Shown: piece after piece, positions 8,094 through 16,138 of the stretch
Position numbering within the stretch: the stretch's first letter is position 1
Layout: each line of letters opens with the position of its first letter
Source of the DNA: JAGGAG01 sp964638035
Lineage (GTDB): Bacteria > Gemmatimonadota > Gemmatimonadetes > Gemmatimonadales > GWC2-71-9
Length of the DNA stretch: 64,000 nt
Assembly: GCA_964638035.1 (NCBI GenBank)
Contig: CAZWXD010000002.1
Location: 1 to 64,000, forward strand
Direction: 5' to 3'
Notes under the pieces: generated by a model
Databases searched by the model: none
Seen by the model: only the letters and a program-made list of their open reading frames with translations
What the model was told of the DNA's origin: nothing
Translations under genes and position numbers: made by a program

Positions 8094-8906
8094 GTGAGTG
8101 GGATGCGCCTGTGGTCGCTTGCCGCCCTGGTGGGGATCGCTGCCTGCGGCAAGGCCGAACGAAGCCAGGTGGCCGTGGCGGACACCACCAGGGACCTGCA
8201 ACTCGCCCCTGCGGACAGTACGGCGATGCTGGGCGACGTCCCGCGGGACACCGCACCGCCCCCGCCCGCCCCGGTGGAGACGGTGTTCGTCGAGAAGCCC
8301 ACCCCGGCAGCACCAGTTGCCCCGGCGCCGAAGCCTGTGGCCAAGCCAGCGCCGACGCCGGCGACCCCGGCACCCAGGCCCGCGGCAACGCGGACCCTGG
8401 CATCCGGTGCGACGATCTCCGGGACCATCCAGGATTCCATTGATTCGAAGACGAGCAAGGCCGGGGACGTGGTCACCATCCGTGTGGCGCAGGCCGTCGC
8501 CGATTCGGCGGGCCGGACGGTGATTCCCGCGGGGGCCACCATCCGGGCCGAGATCACCGAGATCAAGTGGTCGGAGAACAAGAGCGACAAGGGCACCCTG
8601 CGGATGTCCGCCACCAGCGTCGTGGTGGATGGCAAGCGGACCACCATGGCCGGCACGGTGTCGCGGCCCGAGTTCCTCTACCGGAAGCGCGGTGGGGCCG
8701 TGGGTGATGCGAGCAAGGTTGGTGCTGGCGCCGCGGCAGGTGCCATCGTCGGCGGCTTGATCGGCAAGGGCACCGGGGCGGTCGTCGGCGGGGTGCTGGG
8801 CGGCGCCGTGGGCACGCAACGCGCCATCGAGACCAAGGACCGCGACATCATCGTCAAGCCGGGCACGACCGTCACGGTCACGCTCCGGGAAGACCTCACG
8901 CGCTGA
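8094..8906 (+). CDS. Lipoprotein with proline-rich linker and glycine-zipper C-terminus
   Basis: The 270-residue product starts MSGMRLWSLAALVGIAACGK, with a lipobox (GIAAC). Residues 45-100 form a proline/alanine/lysine-rich linker (PAPKPVAKPAPTPATPAP) of the kind that spans periplasm or cell wall. A compact beta-rich domain follows (GATISGTIQDSIDSKTSKAGDVVTI...VIPAGATI). A glycine-zipper membrane motif GAAAGAIVGGLIGKGTG...VVGGVLGGAVG lies near residues 205-240. Such zippers occur in outer-membrane or envelope-stress lipoproteins. The specific role is unknown. It is a single-gene unit, transcribed away from the ABC exporter and closed by a strong terminator. Confidence 0.8.
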   Translation: MSGMRLWSLAALVGIAACGKAERSQVAVADTTRDLQLAPADSTAMLGDVPRDTAPPPPAPVETVFVEKPTPAAPVAPAPKPVAKPAPTPATPAPRPAATRTLASGATISGTIQDSIDSKTSKAGDVVTIRVAQAVADSAGRTVIPAGATIRAEITEIKWSENKSDKGTLRMSATSVVVDGKRTTMAGTVSRPEFLYRKRGGAVGDASKVGAGAAAGAIVGGLIGKGTGAVVGGVLGGAVGTQRAIETKDRDIIVKPGTTVTVTLREDLTR

Positions 8907-8929
8907 CGCCGGTGCTTCCGGGCATGGGT

Positions 8930-8968
8930 GCGGGGAGCCGGCCACGGGCCGGCTCCCCGCTCTCGTTT
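8930..8968 (+). terminator. Strong intrinsic terminator
   Basis: A perfect 14-bp stem (8930-8943 with 8947-8960), a three-base ACG loop and a T-rich tail (TCTCGTTTT) follow the lipoprotein stop by 24 bases. The GC-rich stem also separates it from the convergent gamma-glutamyltransferase gene. Confidence 0.9.
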
Positions 8969-8974
8969 TCCCGC

Positions 8975-10708
8975 TCAGTATCCGGCGGCGCCACCGCCCG
9001 ATCGCGGGTCACTGACTCCTTCCCACCCGCCCTTCACCCGCATGATGGCTTCAACATCTCCACCGACGCCCGCGACTCGCAGCTCGTGCCCCATGGCGCG
9101 CAGGCTGTCGAGGACGGCGGGCCGGAAACCATCCCGGTCCACCCGCGCCATGTCGGGCAGCGCCTGGTGGTGCAACCGGGGGGCGGAGACAGCATCGCCC
9201 AGCTGCATGTGGTGATCGATCACGTTGGCGATGACGTGGTACACCTGGGTGATGATGGTGGCGCCCCCGCGCGAACCCAGCACCAGGAGAAGGCGCCCGT
9301 CAGGGTCGAGCACGATACTCGGGGACATGGAGGAGAGCGGGCGCTTCCACGGGGCCACCGCGTTCTGCTCGCCCTGGATCAGCCCCCAGGAGTTGGGACG
9401 GCCCGGTGCCGCGGTGAAGTCATCCATGATGTCGTTCAGCAGGAAGCCTGCACCGCTGACGGTAACTCCTGAACCGAAGAGGTCGTTGATCGTGGTGGTG
9501 GTGGCGACAGCATTCCCGGCGGCATCGACCACCGAATAGTGCGTCGTGGACCCCGTGCCGGTCACGCCGGCCGCGGCGAGCGTCGGCGTGGCGTGGCCGG
9601 GATCGATGGACGCGCGGAGGGAGTCGGCCAGGGCGGAGGAGAGGAGCCGTGCCTCGTGGTTGTCAACGAACGCCGGGTCGGCCATGACGCTGTTCCGCTG
9701 GACGTACGCCCGGCGCATGGTCTCCAGCTCGAGGTGCAGCAGTCCCGCCGAGCCGAACGCCGGGAGTTGGGGCCATCCCGCCAGCACATTGAACATCATG
9801 CCCATGGTCAGCCCGCCCGAGGACGGCGGCGGGGCGGAGTAGATGGTGTAGCCGCGGTAGTGCAGCGTGACCGGGGCGCGCCAGATCACCCGGTATCGCG
9901 CGAGGTCCTCGTGGGAGATCAGGCCGCCGCCCCGCTGCATCTCCGCCACCAGCGAGTCGGCCACCCAGCCGCGGTAGAATCCGTCGGCGCCATGGTCGCG
10001 GATGGCCTCCAGGGTACGGGCGAGGTCGGGCTGCCGCAGCGTGTCGCCCGGGGCCGGGACCCGGCCACCGGGAAGGAAGATTGCCGTCGAGGCGGGGTTC
10101 GACGCGAGCAGGGCGCTGTCGCCGCGGATCGACCGGCTCCGCTTGGCGTCCACCACGAACCCGTCCCGGGCCAGCTGGATCGCCGGCTCGACGAGGTCCC
10201 GGAAGGCGAGCACACCGAACTGGCGATGGGCTTCGTAGAGGCCCAAGACGGAGCCAGGAGTGGCGGAGGCCAGGTGGCCGCGCCGGCTCCGGTCGGTCGC
10301 CCGGCCCAGGCTGTCGAGGAACATGTCGCGTGTGGCGAGGGCCGGCGCCTGCTCCCGGAAGTCGAGGAAATGCACCGATCCGTTGGCCATGCGGATCGTC
10401 ATGAACCCGCCGCCGCCAATGTTGCCGGCCTCGGGATCCACCACCGCCATGGCAAAGCCGACCGCCACGGCCGCATCGATCGCGTTGCCTCCCCGTTTGA
10501 GTACCTCCACCCCGATCCGGCTGGCAATGACGTTCCCTGCGGCCACCATGGCTCGCGGCTCGCGCACGACGCGGACTGAATCCGACCACGGCCAGGCGGG
10601 GTTGATGGCCGCCCGGGGTGCGGCTCCAGGGGCTGGTGTCCGGGGACCGCAGGCCGCAGCGGCAAGGAGGACGAGGGACCAGGGGGAGATGCGGGGGACC
10701 AGCCGCAA
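8975..10708 (-). CDS. ggt: Gamma-glutamyltransferase, predicted lipoprotein
   Basis: Gamma-glutamyltransferases are Ntn-hydrolases that cleave or transfer the gamma-glutamyl group of glutathione-like thiols. The precursor cuts itself in two at a catalytic threonine, visible here at about residue 388 in GTGSTTHYSVVDAAGNAVA. Other family blocks are MVAAGNVIASRIGVEVLKRGGNAIDAAVA (ends quoted in two parts: MVAAGNVIASR and GGNAIDAAVA), GNIGGGGFM, and PLSSMSPSIVL. I chose the TTG at 10708, which has GGAG six bases upstream and opens directly on a signal peptide ending LLAAAAC, a lipobox. An ATG at 10753 is also in frame but would overlap the divergent murQ start. The product has 577 residues. The neighbouring genes concern murein turnover, so substrates could be gamma-glutamyl muropeptides as well as low-molecular-weight thiols. 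Confidence 0.9.
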   Translation of the reverse strand: MRLVPRISPWSLVLLAAAACGPRTPAPGAAPRAAINPAWPWSDSVRVVREPRAMVAAGNVIASRIGVEVLKRGGNAIDAAVAVGFAMAVVDPEAGNIGGGGFMTIRMANGSVHFLDFREQAPALATRDMFLDSLGRATDRSRRGHLASATPGSVLGLYEAHRQFGVLAFRDLVEPAIQLARDGFVVDAKRSRSIRGDSALLASNPASTAIFLPGGRVPAPGDTLRQPDLARTLEAIRDHGADGFYRGWVADSLVAEMQRGGGLISHEDLARYRVIWRAPVTLHYRGYTIYSAPPPSSGGLTMGMMFNVLAGWPQLPAFGSAGLLHLELETMRRAYVQRNSVMADPAFVDNHEARLLSSALADSLRASIDPGHATPTLAAAGVTGTGSTTHYSVVDAAGNAVATTTTINDLFGSGVTVSGAGFLLNDIMDDFTAAPGRPNSWGLIQGEQNAVAPWKRPLSSMSPSIVLDPDGRLLLVLGSRGGATIITQVYHVIANVIDHHMQLGDAVSAPRLHHQALPDMARVDRDGFRPAVLDSLRAMGHELRVAGVGGDVEAIMRVKGGWEGVSDPRSGGGAAGY

Positions 10709-10735
10709 GGATGGCTCCGGGATTGAGGGACCCGT

Positions 10736-10742
10736 TAATTTA
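10736..10742. promoter_or_regulatory. Shared -10 element of the ggt/murQ divergent promoters
   Basis: TTAATTTAG gives TAATTT on the plus strand, 10 bases before the murQ ATG, and TAAATT on the minus strand, about 28 bases before the ggt TTG. murQ has no Shine-Dalgarno sequence, so its mRNA is probably nearly leaderless. No good -35 is evident. Confidence 0.4.
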
Positions 10743-10751
10743 GCGCACCGC

Positions 10752-11681
10752 ATGCCCTCACCCGACGAATTCCTCGACCCCCGGCTCACCGAGCGACGCA
10801 ATCCGCGCACGCGGAACATCGATGCAGCGGCGCCGCTCGACCTCGTGGACCTCATCCAATCGGAGGACGCGAACGTGGCCCCGGCGGTGATGGGCGCACG
10901 CGTGCAGATCGCGCGGGCCATCGAGCTGGTCGAGCACGCCTTCCGGCAGGGCGGGCGGCTCCTCTACGTGGGTGCCGGCACCAGTGGACGCCTGGGCGTG
11001 CTCGACGCTGCGGAGTGTCCGCCCACCTTCGGGACCCCGCCGGAGATGGTGGTCGGCATCATCGCAGGGGGGCGTGATGCCCTGGTGCGCTCGGTGGAAG
11101 GGGCCGAGGACGACGAGGGCGCGGGCGTCCGGGCCATCGACGAGCATGTGGTGGCGCCGGGCGACGTGGTCCTCGGGATCGCCGCGAGCGGCACGACGCC
11201 GTACGTCCGCGCGGCGCTCGAGCGGGCCCGGGACCGCGGGGCCGTGACAGGATTCGTGACCTGCTCGGAGCCTCCCCCGGCACTTCGCGCCCTCTGTGAT
11301 GTCCTGATCGCGGTGCCAGTGGGACCGGAGGTCGTCACCGGCTCGACGCGGCTCAAGGCCGGCACGGCCACCAAGCTTGTGCTCAACGCCATCACCACCG
11401 GGGCGATGGTGCGGGTGGGGAAGACCTGGGGCAACCTCATGGTGGACCTGCGCGCCTGGAATGCCAAGCTCGAGGACCGCAGCCGGCGCATCCTGATGGA
11501 GGCTACGGGCATCTCCCGCGATGCGGCCGGGCAGGCGCTGCTGGCGGCCGATGGGCGCGTGAAGGTGGCGATCGTGATGGTGCGTCGCGGGGTGTCACAG
11601 GGCGAGGCGGTGGCGCTGCTCGACCAGCATGAGGGTCGCCTCCGCGCCATCCTGGGCGACCCGCCGGAGGTGCGGGAATGA
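10752..11681 (+). CDS. murQ: N-acetylmuramic acid 6-phosphate etherase
   Basis: MurQ cleaves the lactyl ether of MurNAc-6-phosphate to give GlcNAc-6-phosphate and D-lactate, a cytoplasmic step of peptidoglycan recycling. The 309-residue product has the usual length. The sugar-isomerase fold and signature are clear: LLYVGAGTSGRLGVLDAAECPPTFG, the catalytic-acid segment VRSVEGAEDDEG, and VLGIAASGTTPYV and GPEVVTGSTRLKAGTATKL. The gene starts the murQ-anmK-nagZ operon, with four-base overlaps between genes. A -10-like element lies directly in front of the ATG. Identification is firm. Confidence 0.96.
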   Translation: MPSPDEFLDPRLTERRNPRTRNIDAAAPLDLVDLIQSEDANVAPAVMGARVQIARAIELVEHAFRQGGRLLYVGAGTSGRLGVLDAAECPPTFGTPPEMVVGIIAGGRDALVRSVEGAEDDEGAGVRAIDEHVVAPGDVVLGIAASGTTPYVRAALERARDRGAVTGFVTCSEPPPALRALCDVLIAVPVGPEVVTGSTRLKAGTATKLVLNAITTGAMVRVGKTWGNLMVDLRAWNAKLEDRSRRILMEATGISRDAAGQALLAADGRVKVAIVMVRRGVSQGEAVALLDQHEGRLRAILGDPPEVRE

Positions 11682-12787
11682 GCGAGCGCCCGGTGATGGG
11701 CATCGGCCTCATGTCGGGCACTTCCCTCGATGGGATGGATGCCGCGCTCGTGCGGTTCCGCGGCCCGACGCACGCCGACCTGCTGCAGTTCGTGACGCGT
11801 CCGTATGCGCGCACGGAGCAGGACCGGATCCGTGAGGCCATCGCCACCGCCGGGGCACGGTCACTGGCCCACTTGCACGTGCTGGCGGCCGAGTGGGCAG
11901 CGGAGGCGGTGGAAGCCCTCCTCTCCGCAGCGCACTGCACGGCGGGCGACGTGGATTTCCTCGCCTTCCACGGGCAGACGATCTGGCACGAGCCGCCTGC
12001 GGTCACCTGGCAGCTCGGCGAGCCGGCGGTGCTGGCCGAACGGTTTGGCCGCCCCGTGGTGAGCAACTTCCGCGCGCGGGACGTGGCCGCGGGGGGACAG
12101 GGCGCGCCGCTGGTACCCATGGCCGACGTGCTCCTCTTTGGCGCCGAACAGGGACCGCGCATCCTGCTCAACATCGGGGGCATGGCCAACCTGACGTTCG
12201 TGCCGCGCCGTGCCGAGGAAACGGGAGCGCTCGCGTTCGACACGGGGCCGGGCATGGCCCTGGTGGATGCCGTTGCACGCCTGGTGGATCCGGCACTTCC
12301 CTACGATCGTGACGGCGCACTCGCGGGAACCGGGATCGTCCATCCTGACCTCCTCGCCACCCTCCTGGCCGACCCGTTCTTCGCCGAGCCACCCCCACGA
12401 AGCACAGGGCGCGAGCGGTTCGGCGACGACCTCGCGGCGTTGATCCACCAGCGCGCCCCAGGTGCCGATGGCGTGGCCACCGCAGCGGCGCTGACCACGC
12501 GCAGCATCGCCGACGCGGTGGCGCACTTCACGCCACGCGGGACGCCGGTCGTGGGTTCAGGTGGTGGCATGCGGCACCCGGTGATCACGAACCGCCTGCG
12601 CCAGGAACTCGAGGCTACCGGCCACCCGCTGCAGCATTTCGATGACCTGTTCTTCAACGGCGACGCCAAGGAGGCGGTTGCATTTGCGCTGCTCGGCTAC
12701 CTCACGCTCCATGGCCAGCCGGGCAACGTGCCCACGTGCACCGGTGCCCGAGGTCCCCGGGTCCTTGGCTCCGTGACCTCCGCATGA
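11678..12787 (+). CDS. anmK: Anhydro-N-acetylmuramic acid kinase
   Basis: AnmK opens the anhydro ring of 1,6-anhydro-MurNAc and phosphorylates it to MurNAc-6-phosphate, the substrate of MurQ. The 369-residue protein has family motifs: GIGLMSGTSLDGMDAALV at the N-terminus, FLAFHGQTIWHEP, the nucleotide-binding LLNIGGMANLTF, LAFDTGPGMALVDA, and a C-terminal VVGSGGGMRHPVI. It overlaps murQ upstream and nagZ downstream by four bases each, so the three enzymes are made from one transcript. This gene order puts consecutive recycling steps together. Confidence 0.96.
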   Translation: MSERPVMGIGLMSGTSLDGMDAALVRFRGPTHADLLQFVTRPYARTEQDRIREAIATAGARSLAHLHVLAAEWAAEAVEALLSAAHCTAGDVDFLAFHGQTIWHEPPAVTWQLGEPAVLAERFGRPVVSNFRARDVAAGGQGAPLVPMADVLLFGAEQGPRILLNIGGMANLTFVPRRAEETGALAFDTGPGMALVDAVARLVDPALPYDRDGALAGTGIVHPDLLATLLADPFFAEPPPRSTGRERFGDDLAALIHQRAPGADGVATAAALTTRSIADAVAHFTPRGTPVVGSGGGMRHPVITNRLRQELEATGHPLQHFDDLFFNGDAKEAVAFALLGYLTLHGQPGNVPTCTGARGPRVLGSVTSA

Positions 12788-14190
12788 ACATCGGGCGGCT
12801 GGTGATGCCGGCACTCCGGTGGCGTGATGGGAGCGGCTATGCGCACGAGGAGCCGGTGATCGCCACGGCCCTCGAGATCGGTGCTGGTGGGTTCATCATC
12901 TTCGGCGGGAACGGCCCGGCGGTCACTGCGCTCACGGCCAGGCTGCGGCAGCGGGCCGGCCGGCCGCTCCTGGTTGCCTCCGACCTCGAGCGCGGTGCGG
13001 GGCAGCAGTTCGACGGCCTCACCCAGTTCCCGCCGCCGCGGGCGATCGCGTCGCTTGAGCGCCTCGATGTCACGCGCTGGGCAGCCGAGGTGACGGCGGG
13101 CGAGGCGCTGGGCGCCGGCATCAACTGGGTCTTTGCCCCGGTGGCTGACCTGGACAACCTTGCGGCAAACCCCATCGTGCAGACGCGCGCGTTCGGTGCC
13201 GATCCCCTCATGGTGGCCGAGCACGTTGTGGCGTGGATCGAGGGCTGCCAGGGACGCGGTGCGCTCGCCTGCGCCAAGCACTACCCCGGCCACGGGCGCA
13301 CCACCGTGGACTCCCACATTGCGCTCCCGGCCGCGCAGGCGTCGCGCGAGGAACTCGAGGCCGAGGGACACCCGTTCCGCGCCGCCATCGGTGCGGGCGT
13401 GGCGTCGCTGATGACGGCACACGTGGCCTATCCGGCACTGGATGCGTCCGGGCTTCCGGCGACCCTGTCGGCGCCGATCCTTGCCGACCTTCGGCGTACC
13501 GGCTTTCAGGGGCTGGTGGTGACCGATGCGCTGATCATGGAGGGTGCGCTGGCCGGCCGCACCGAGGCCCGGGCCGCCGTCGATGCGCTGGCGGCCGGAG
13601 CAGACATCCTGCTCTACCCCAATGATCCCCGGGCCGTCGTCGCCGCCGTGGAGCAGGCGCTGGCGAGCGGCGTCCTTCCGCGGGAGCGAGTGGCCCAGGC
13701 GATCGCGCGCTTCGACGCGGCGGTGGCCGGCGCGGGCCAACCTCGTGCCGCCCCCGGGCCCCGCCCGTTTGCCAGCGCGGCGGCCCTGGCCGATGCGCTC
13801 GTGGACCGGAACGCCCCACCAGGCCTGCCGCGCCTGCGCCGGCCGCTCGAGCTCGTCACCGTGGACGACGACCTGGGTGGCCCCTACCCCCCAACACCAG
13901 CCGACACGGTGGAGCGAACCCTCCGGCAGCTCGGTGTTCCGCTCGGGCCAGGGGGAAGCCGCGTGGTGCTCGCTTTCGCTGAGCCGCGTGCGTGGAAGGG
14001 CCGCGCGGGCTTGGGCGATGCCTCCCTCGCTGCCCTTCGTGCGGCTGGCAGTGCGGCTGCCACGTTAGTCTTCGGCCATCCGCGCCTTGCGGACGAGTTG
14101 CCGTCCCGGGGCCCGGTGCTGGTGGCCTGGCATCGCCAGCGGTTGATGCAGGAAGCGGCCGCGCGCTGGCTGGCCGCGCACTCGGCCTAG
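12784..14190 (+). CDS. nagZ: Beta-N-acetylhexosaminidase, glycoside hydrolase family 3 (NagZ-like)
   Basis: NagZ removes GlcNAc from GlcNAc-anhydroMurNAc muropeptides. The ATG at 12784 overlaps the anmK stop and gives 468 residues. The NagZ loop with the catalytic histidine/aspartate is seen as ACAKHYPGHGRTTVDSHIAL near residue 165, and the nucleophile aspartate sits in VVTDALIMEGA near 245. The first 330 residues match the single-domain NagZ length. An additional C-terminal region of about 130 residues (from about PRPFASAAALADALV) looks like the C-terminal domain found in longer GH3 enzymes. No signal peptide is evident, consistent with cytoplasmic recycling. The 3' end overlaps that of the convergent ampG gene. 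Confidence 0.93.
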   Translation: MNIGRLVMPALRWRDGSGYAHEEPVIATALEIGAGGFIIFGGNGPAVTALTARLRQRAGRPLLVASDLERGAGQQFDGLTQFPPPRAIASLERLDVTRWAAEVTAGEALGAGINWVFAPVADLDNLAANPIVQTRAFGADPLMVAEHVVAWIEGCQGRGALACAKHYPGHGRTTVDSHIALPAAQASREELEAEGHPFRAAIGAGVASLMTAHVAYPALDASGLPATLSAPILADLRRTGFQGLVVTDALIMEGALAGRTEARAAVDALAAGADILLYPNDPRAVVAAVEQALASGVLPRERVAQAIARFDAAVAGAGQPRAAPGPRPFASAAALADALVDRNAPPGLPRLRRPLELVTVDDDLGGPYPPTPADTVERTLRQLGVPLGPGGSRVVLAFAEPRAWKGRAGLGDASLAALRAAGSAAATLVFGHPRLADELPSRGPVLVAWHRQRLMQEAAARWLAAHSA

Positions 14191-15395
14191 GATTCCGGCG
14201 GCGGCGGGACCCGGCGCAGTGCGGGCAGCAGGAGGAAGCCGGGCAGTGCCAGCACGAAGGTGAGCAGGAAGAACCGGGCATACCCCACCCGCTCGGTGAG
14301 CGCGCCTGACAGCGGCCCGGCACCGGCGCGCGTCAGGGCGAGCAGGGCCGAGAGCAGGGCATACTGGGTCGCGGCGAAGCGGTGCTCGCAGTTCGCCATG
14401 AGGTAGGCCACGAAGGCCGCCGTGCCCATTCCCCCCGAGAAGTTTTCGAACAGCGCCGCGCCGAACAGCAAGGCCTTCGACGGCGCTGCTGCGGCAGCGA
14501 GCCAGTAACCCAGGTTCGACACGGCCTGGAGTGCCCCCAGTGACCAGAGGGCGGTGAAGAGCCCCCACCGGGTCGTGAGCCAGCCCCCCAGCACCGCGCC
14601 GGTCACCGTTGCCACCATGCGCCCGGTGGTGAGCACCGCGCCGATCTCCTCCAGCGTGAAGCCGCGGTCGACCCAGAACGGGCGGGTCATGGGATCCATC
14701 GTGGCATCGCCCAACTTGAACAGCAGCGCGAAGGCGATGACCAGCGGGATGCCGGGGCGGGCGAAGAGGGCGCGCAGCGGGGCCCACAGGGGTTGGCCCC
14801 CCCGCGCGTGCACCTGCCCGGTGCGGGGCAGGAAGAGGGACGCGAGGCCGAGGACGACCATGAGCAGCGTCGCGCCCGCGAAGGCGGTGGGCCAGTCGCG
14901 CCGGCCAGCGAGCCACACAAGGGCGCCCCCGGAGACGAGCATGGCCACGCGGTAGCACGCGATGCGCACCGAGTTGGCGATGCCCAGTTGCGGCGTAGGC
15001 GTGGCCTGGATGGTGAACGCGTCGATGGCGATGTCCTGCGTGGCCGACAGCGTCACCAGCAGCGTGACCAGCAGGAAGAAGCGCTGGCCATGCCCGGTGG
15101 CGCTCGTCGTGGCCAGGAACGGCAGCAGCAGCGCCCCGAGCAGGAGGCAGGCCGCAATCCACTGCCGGCGGCTGCCGAAGCGGTCCACCAGCGGCGCCCA
15201 CGCAAACTTGAAGGTCCAGGGAAAGGTGGCCGCGGTGATGAGGCCGACCTCGACCAGCCCCGCCCCGGAGGACCGCAGGTACACCGGCAGGGCCTCATTG
15301 ATGAGGCCGAAGGGGAACCCCGACGCGAACGCGACCGCAGCGATCCAGCCGAGGGGGGCGGTGCGCCGACCCTCAGGGGCCGAGTTGGCGGGCAC
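14187..15395 (-). CDS. ampG: AmpG-family muropeptide permease
   Basis: The 402-residue major-facilitator protein has about 12 hydrophobic segments and AmpG-type sequence: FASGFPFGLINEALPVYL, FPWTFKFAWAPLVDR, ATQDIAIDAFTI, and FVAYLMANCEHRFAATQYAL. AmpG imports GlcNAc-anhydroMurNAc peptides from periplasm to cytoplasm, so it supplies NagZ, AnmK and MurQ encoded convergently next door. Its stop shares the tetranucleotide CTAG with the nagZ stop on the other strand. The start overlaps the end of the FHA gene upstream by 23 bases, so it may be co-transcribed with the FHA and PP2C genes. Confidence 0.94.
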   Translation of the reverse strand: MPANSAPEGRRTAPLGWIAAVAFASGFPFGLINEALPVYLRSSGAGLVEVGLITAATFPWTFKFAWAPLVDRFGSRRQWIAACLLLGALLLPFLATTSATGHGQRFFLLVTLLVTLSATQDIAIDAFTIQATPTPQLGIANSVRIACYRVAMLVSGGALVWLAGRRDWPTAFAGATLLMVVLGLASLFLPRTGQVHARGGQPLWAPLRALFARPGIPLVIAFALLFKLGDATMDPMTRPFWVDRGFTLEEIGAVLTTGRMVATVTGAVLGGWLTTRWGLFTALWSLGALQAVSNLGYWLAAAAAPSKALLFGAALFENFSGGMGTAAFVAYLMANCEHRFAATQYALLSALLALTRAGAGPLSGALTERVGYARFFLLTFVLALPGFLLLPALRRVPPPPES

Positions 15396-16131
15396 GGGCC
15401 TCGAGGCCGTCGAGTGAGTCGCTCAGTGCCGCCGTGGCGGCCTCACGCGGGAGGCGGCGGATGCGGGAGCGCAGCCGCGCCGTCTCGGCCATGAGCGTTG
15501 TCGCATCGTCGGAAGCTCCCGGCCCACGCCGCAGGCGGTCGAGGGCACTGAACAGGCTGTCAGCCCGGCCGATGAGCCGCTCCTGCTCCCCGCTCAGGGG
15601 CGGCACCGTCGGCACGGGACGCGTCAGGAGCATGACGGTGGCGGCGAGTGCGAGGACAACAGCTGCGCCAAGGAGCCACGGACGCCCGGTGCTCGCCGGC
15701 CGCGGAGGTGCTACGGGTGCGCCAGGGACGGCAATGGGGGTCTGGGGCACCCGGGGCACGGCCGCATCGGCCGGAGGCTCGGCAGGCGGCGACACCATCT
15801 GGATCGGCGCCGACCAGTCATCCTTGAGCAGGCCAAAGCGGAGCAAGGGCCCGCCATCTCCCAGGCGAATCAGGTCCTGGTCGGCGAGGGGTCGCTCCCC
15901 CTCCACCTTCTCGCCGTTGATGAAGGTGCCGTTGGTGCTGGCAAGGTCCCGCAGGACCCAGGTCCCCGCCCGAAACACGACGGCTGCGTGCCGCGCCGAG
16001 ACGGCGAGGTCGTGGTCGGGGCCAAAGCGGACGTCGGAGTGCGGGGCACGACCGAGCAGGGCATAGCTCTTCTCGAGCGTCACGGCCTGGCCGGAGCGGC
16101 CACCCGTCAGGTAGGTGAAGAGGGCCTTCAT
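15373..16131 (-). CDS. FHA-domain membrane protein
   Basis: The start MKALFTYLTGGRSG at 16131 gives 252 residues. An FHA domain fills about residues 5-100, with the phosphothreonine-binding hallmark positions GRAPHSDVRF, SARHAAVVF and LRDLASTNGTFINGEKV. A proline-rich linker precedes one transmembrane segment (WLLGAAVVLALAATVMLL, about 160-180). The C-terminal part is a predicted helical segment with several arginines. FHA domains read Ser/Thr-kinase phosphorylation. The upstream gene is a PP2C phosphatase and a Hanks kinase lies 7 kb away, so this is a likely reader in the same circuit. It ends inside the ampG start. Confidence 0.88.
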   Translation of the reverse strand: MKALFTYLTGGRSGQAVTLEKSYALLGRAPHSDVRFGPDHDLAVSARHAAVVFRAGTWVLRDLASTNGTFINGEKVEGERPLADQDLIRLGDGGPLLRFGLLKDDWSAPIQMVSPPAEPPADAAVPRVPQTPIAVPGAPVAPPRPASTGRPWLLGAAVVLALAATVMLLTRPVPTVPPLSGEQERLIGRADSLFSALDRLRRGPGASDDATTLMAETARLRSRIRRLPREAATAALSDSLDGLEARARQLGP

Positions 16132-16138
16132 GGCGGCG

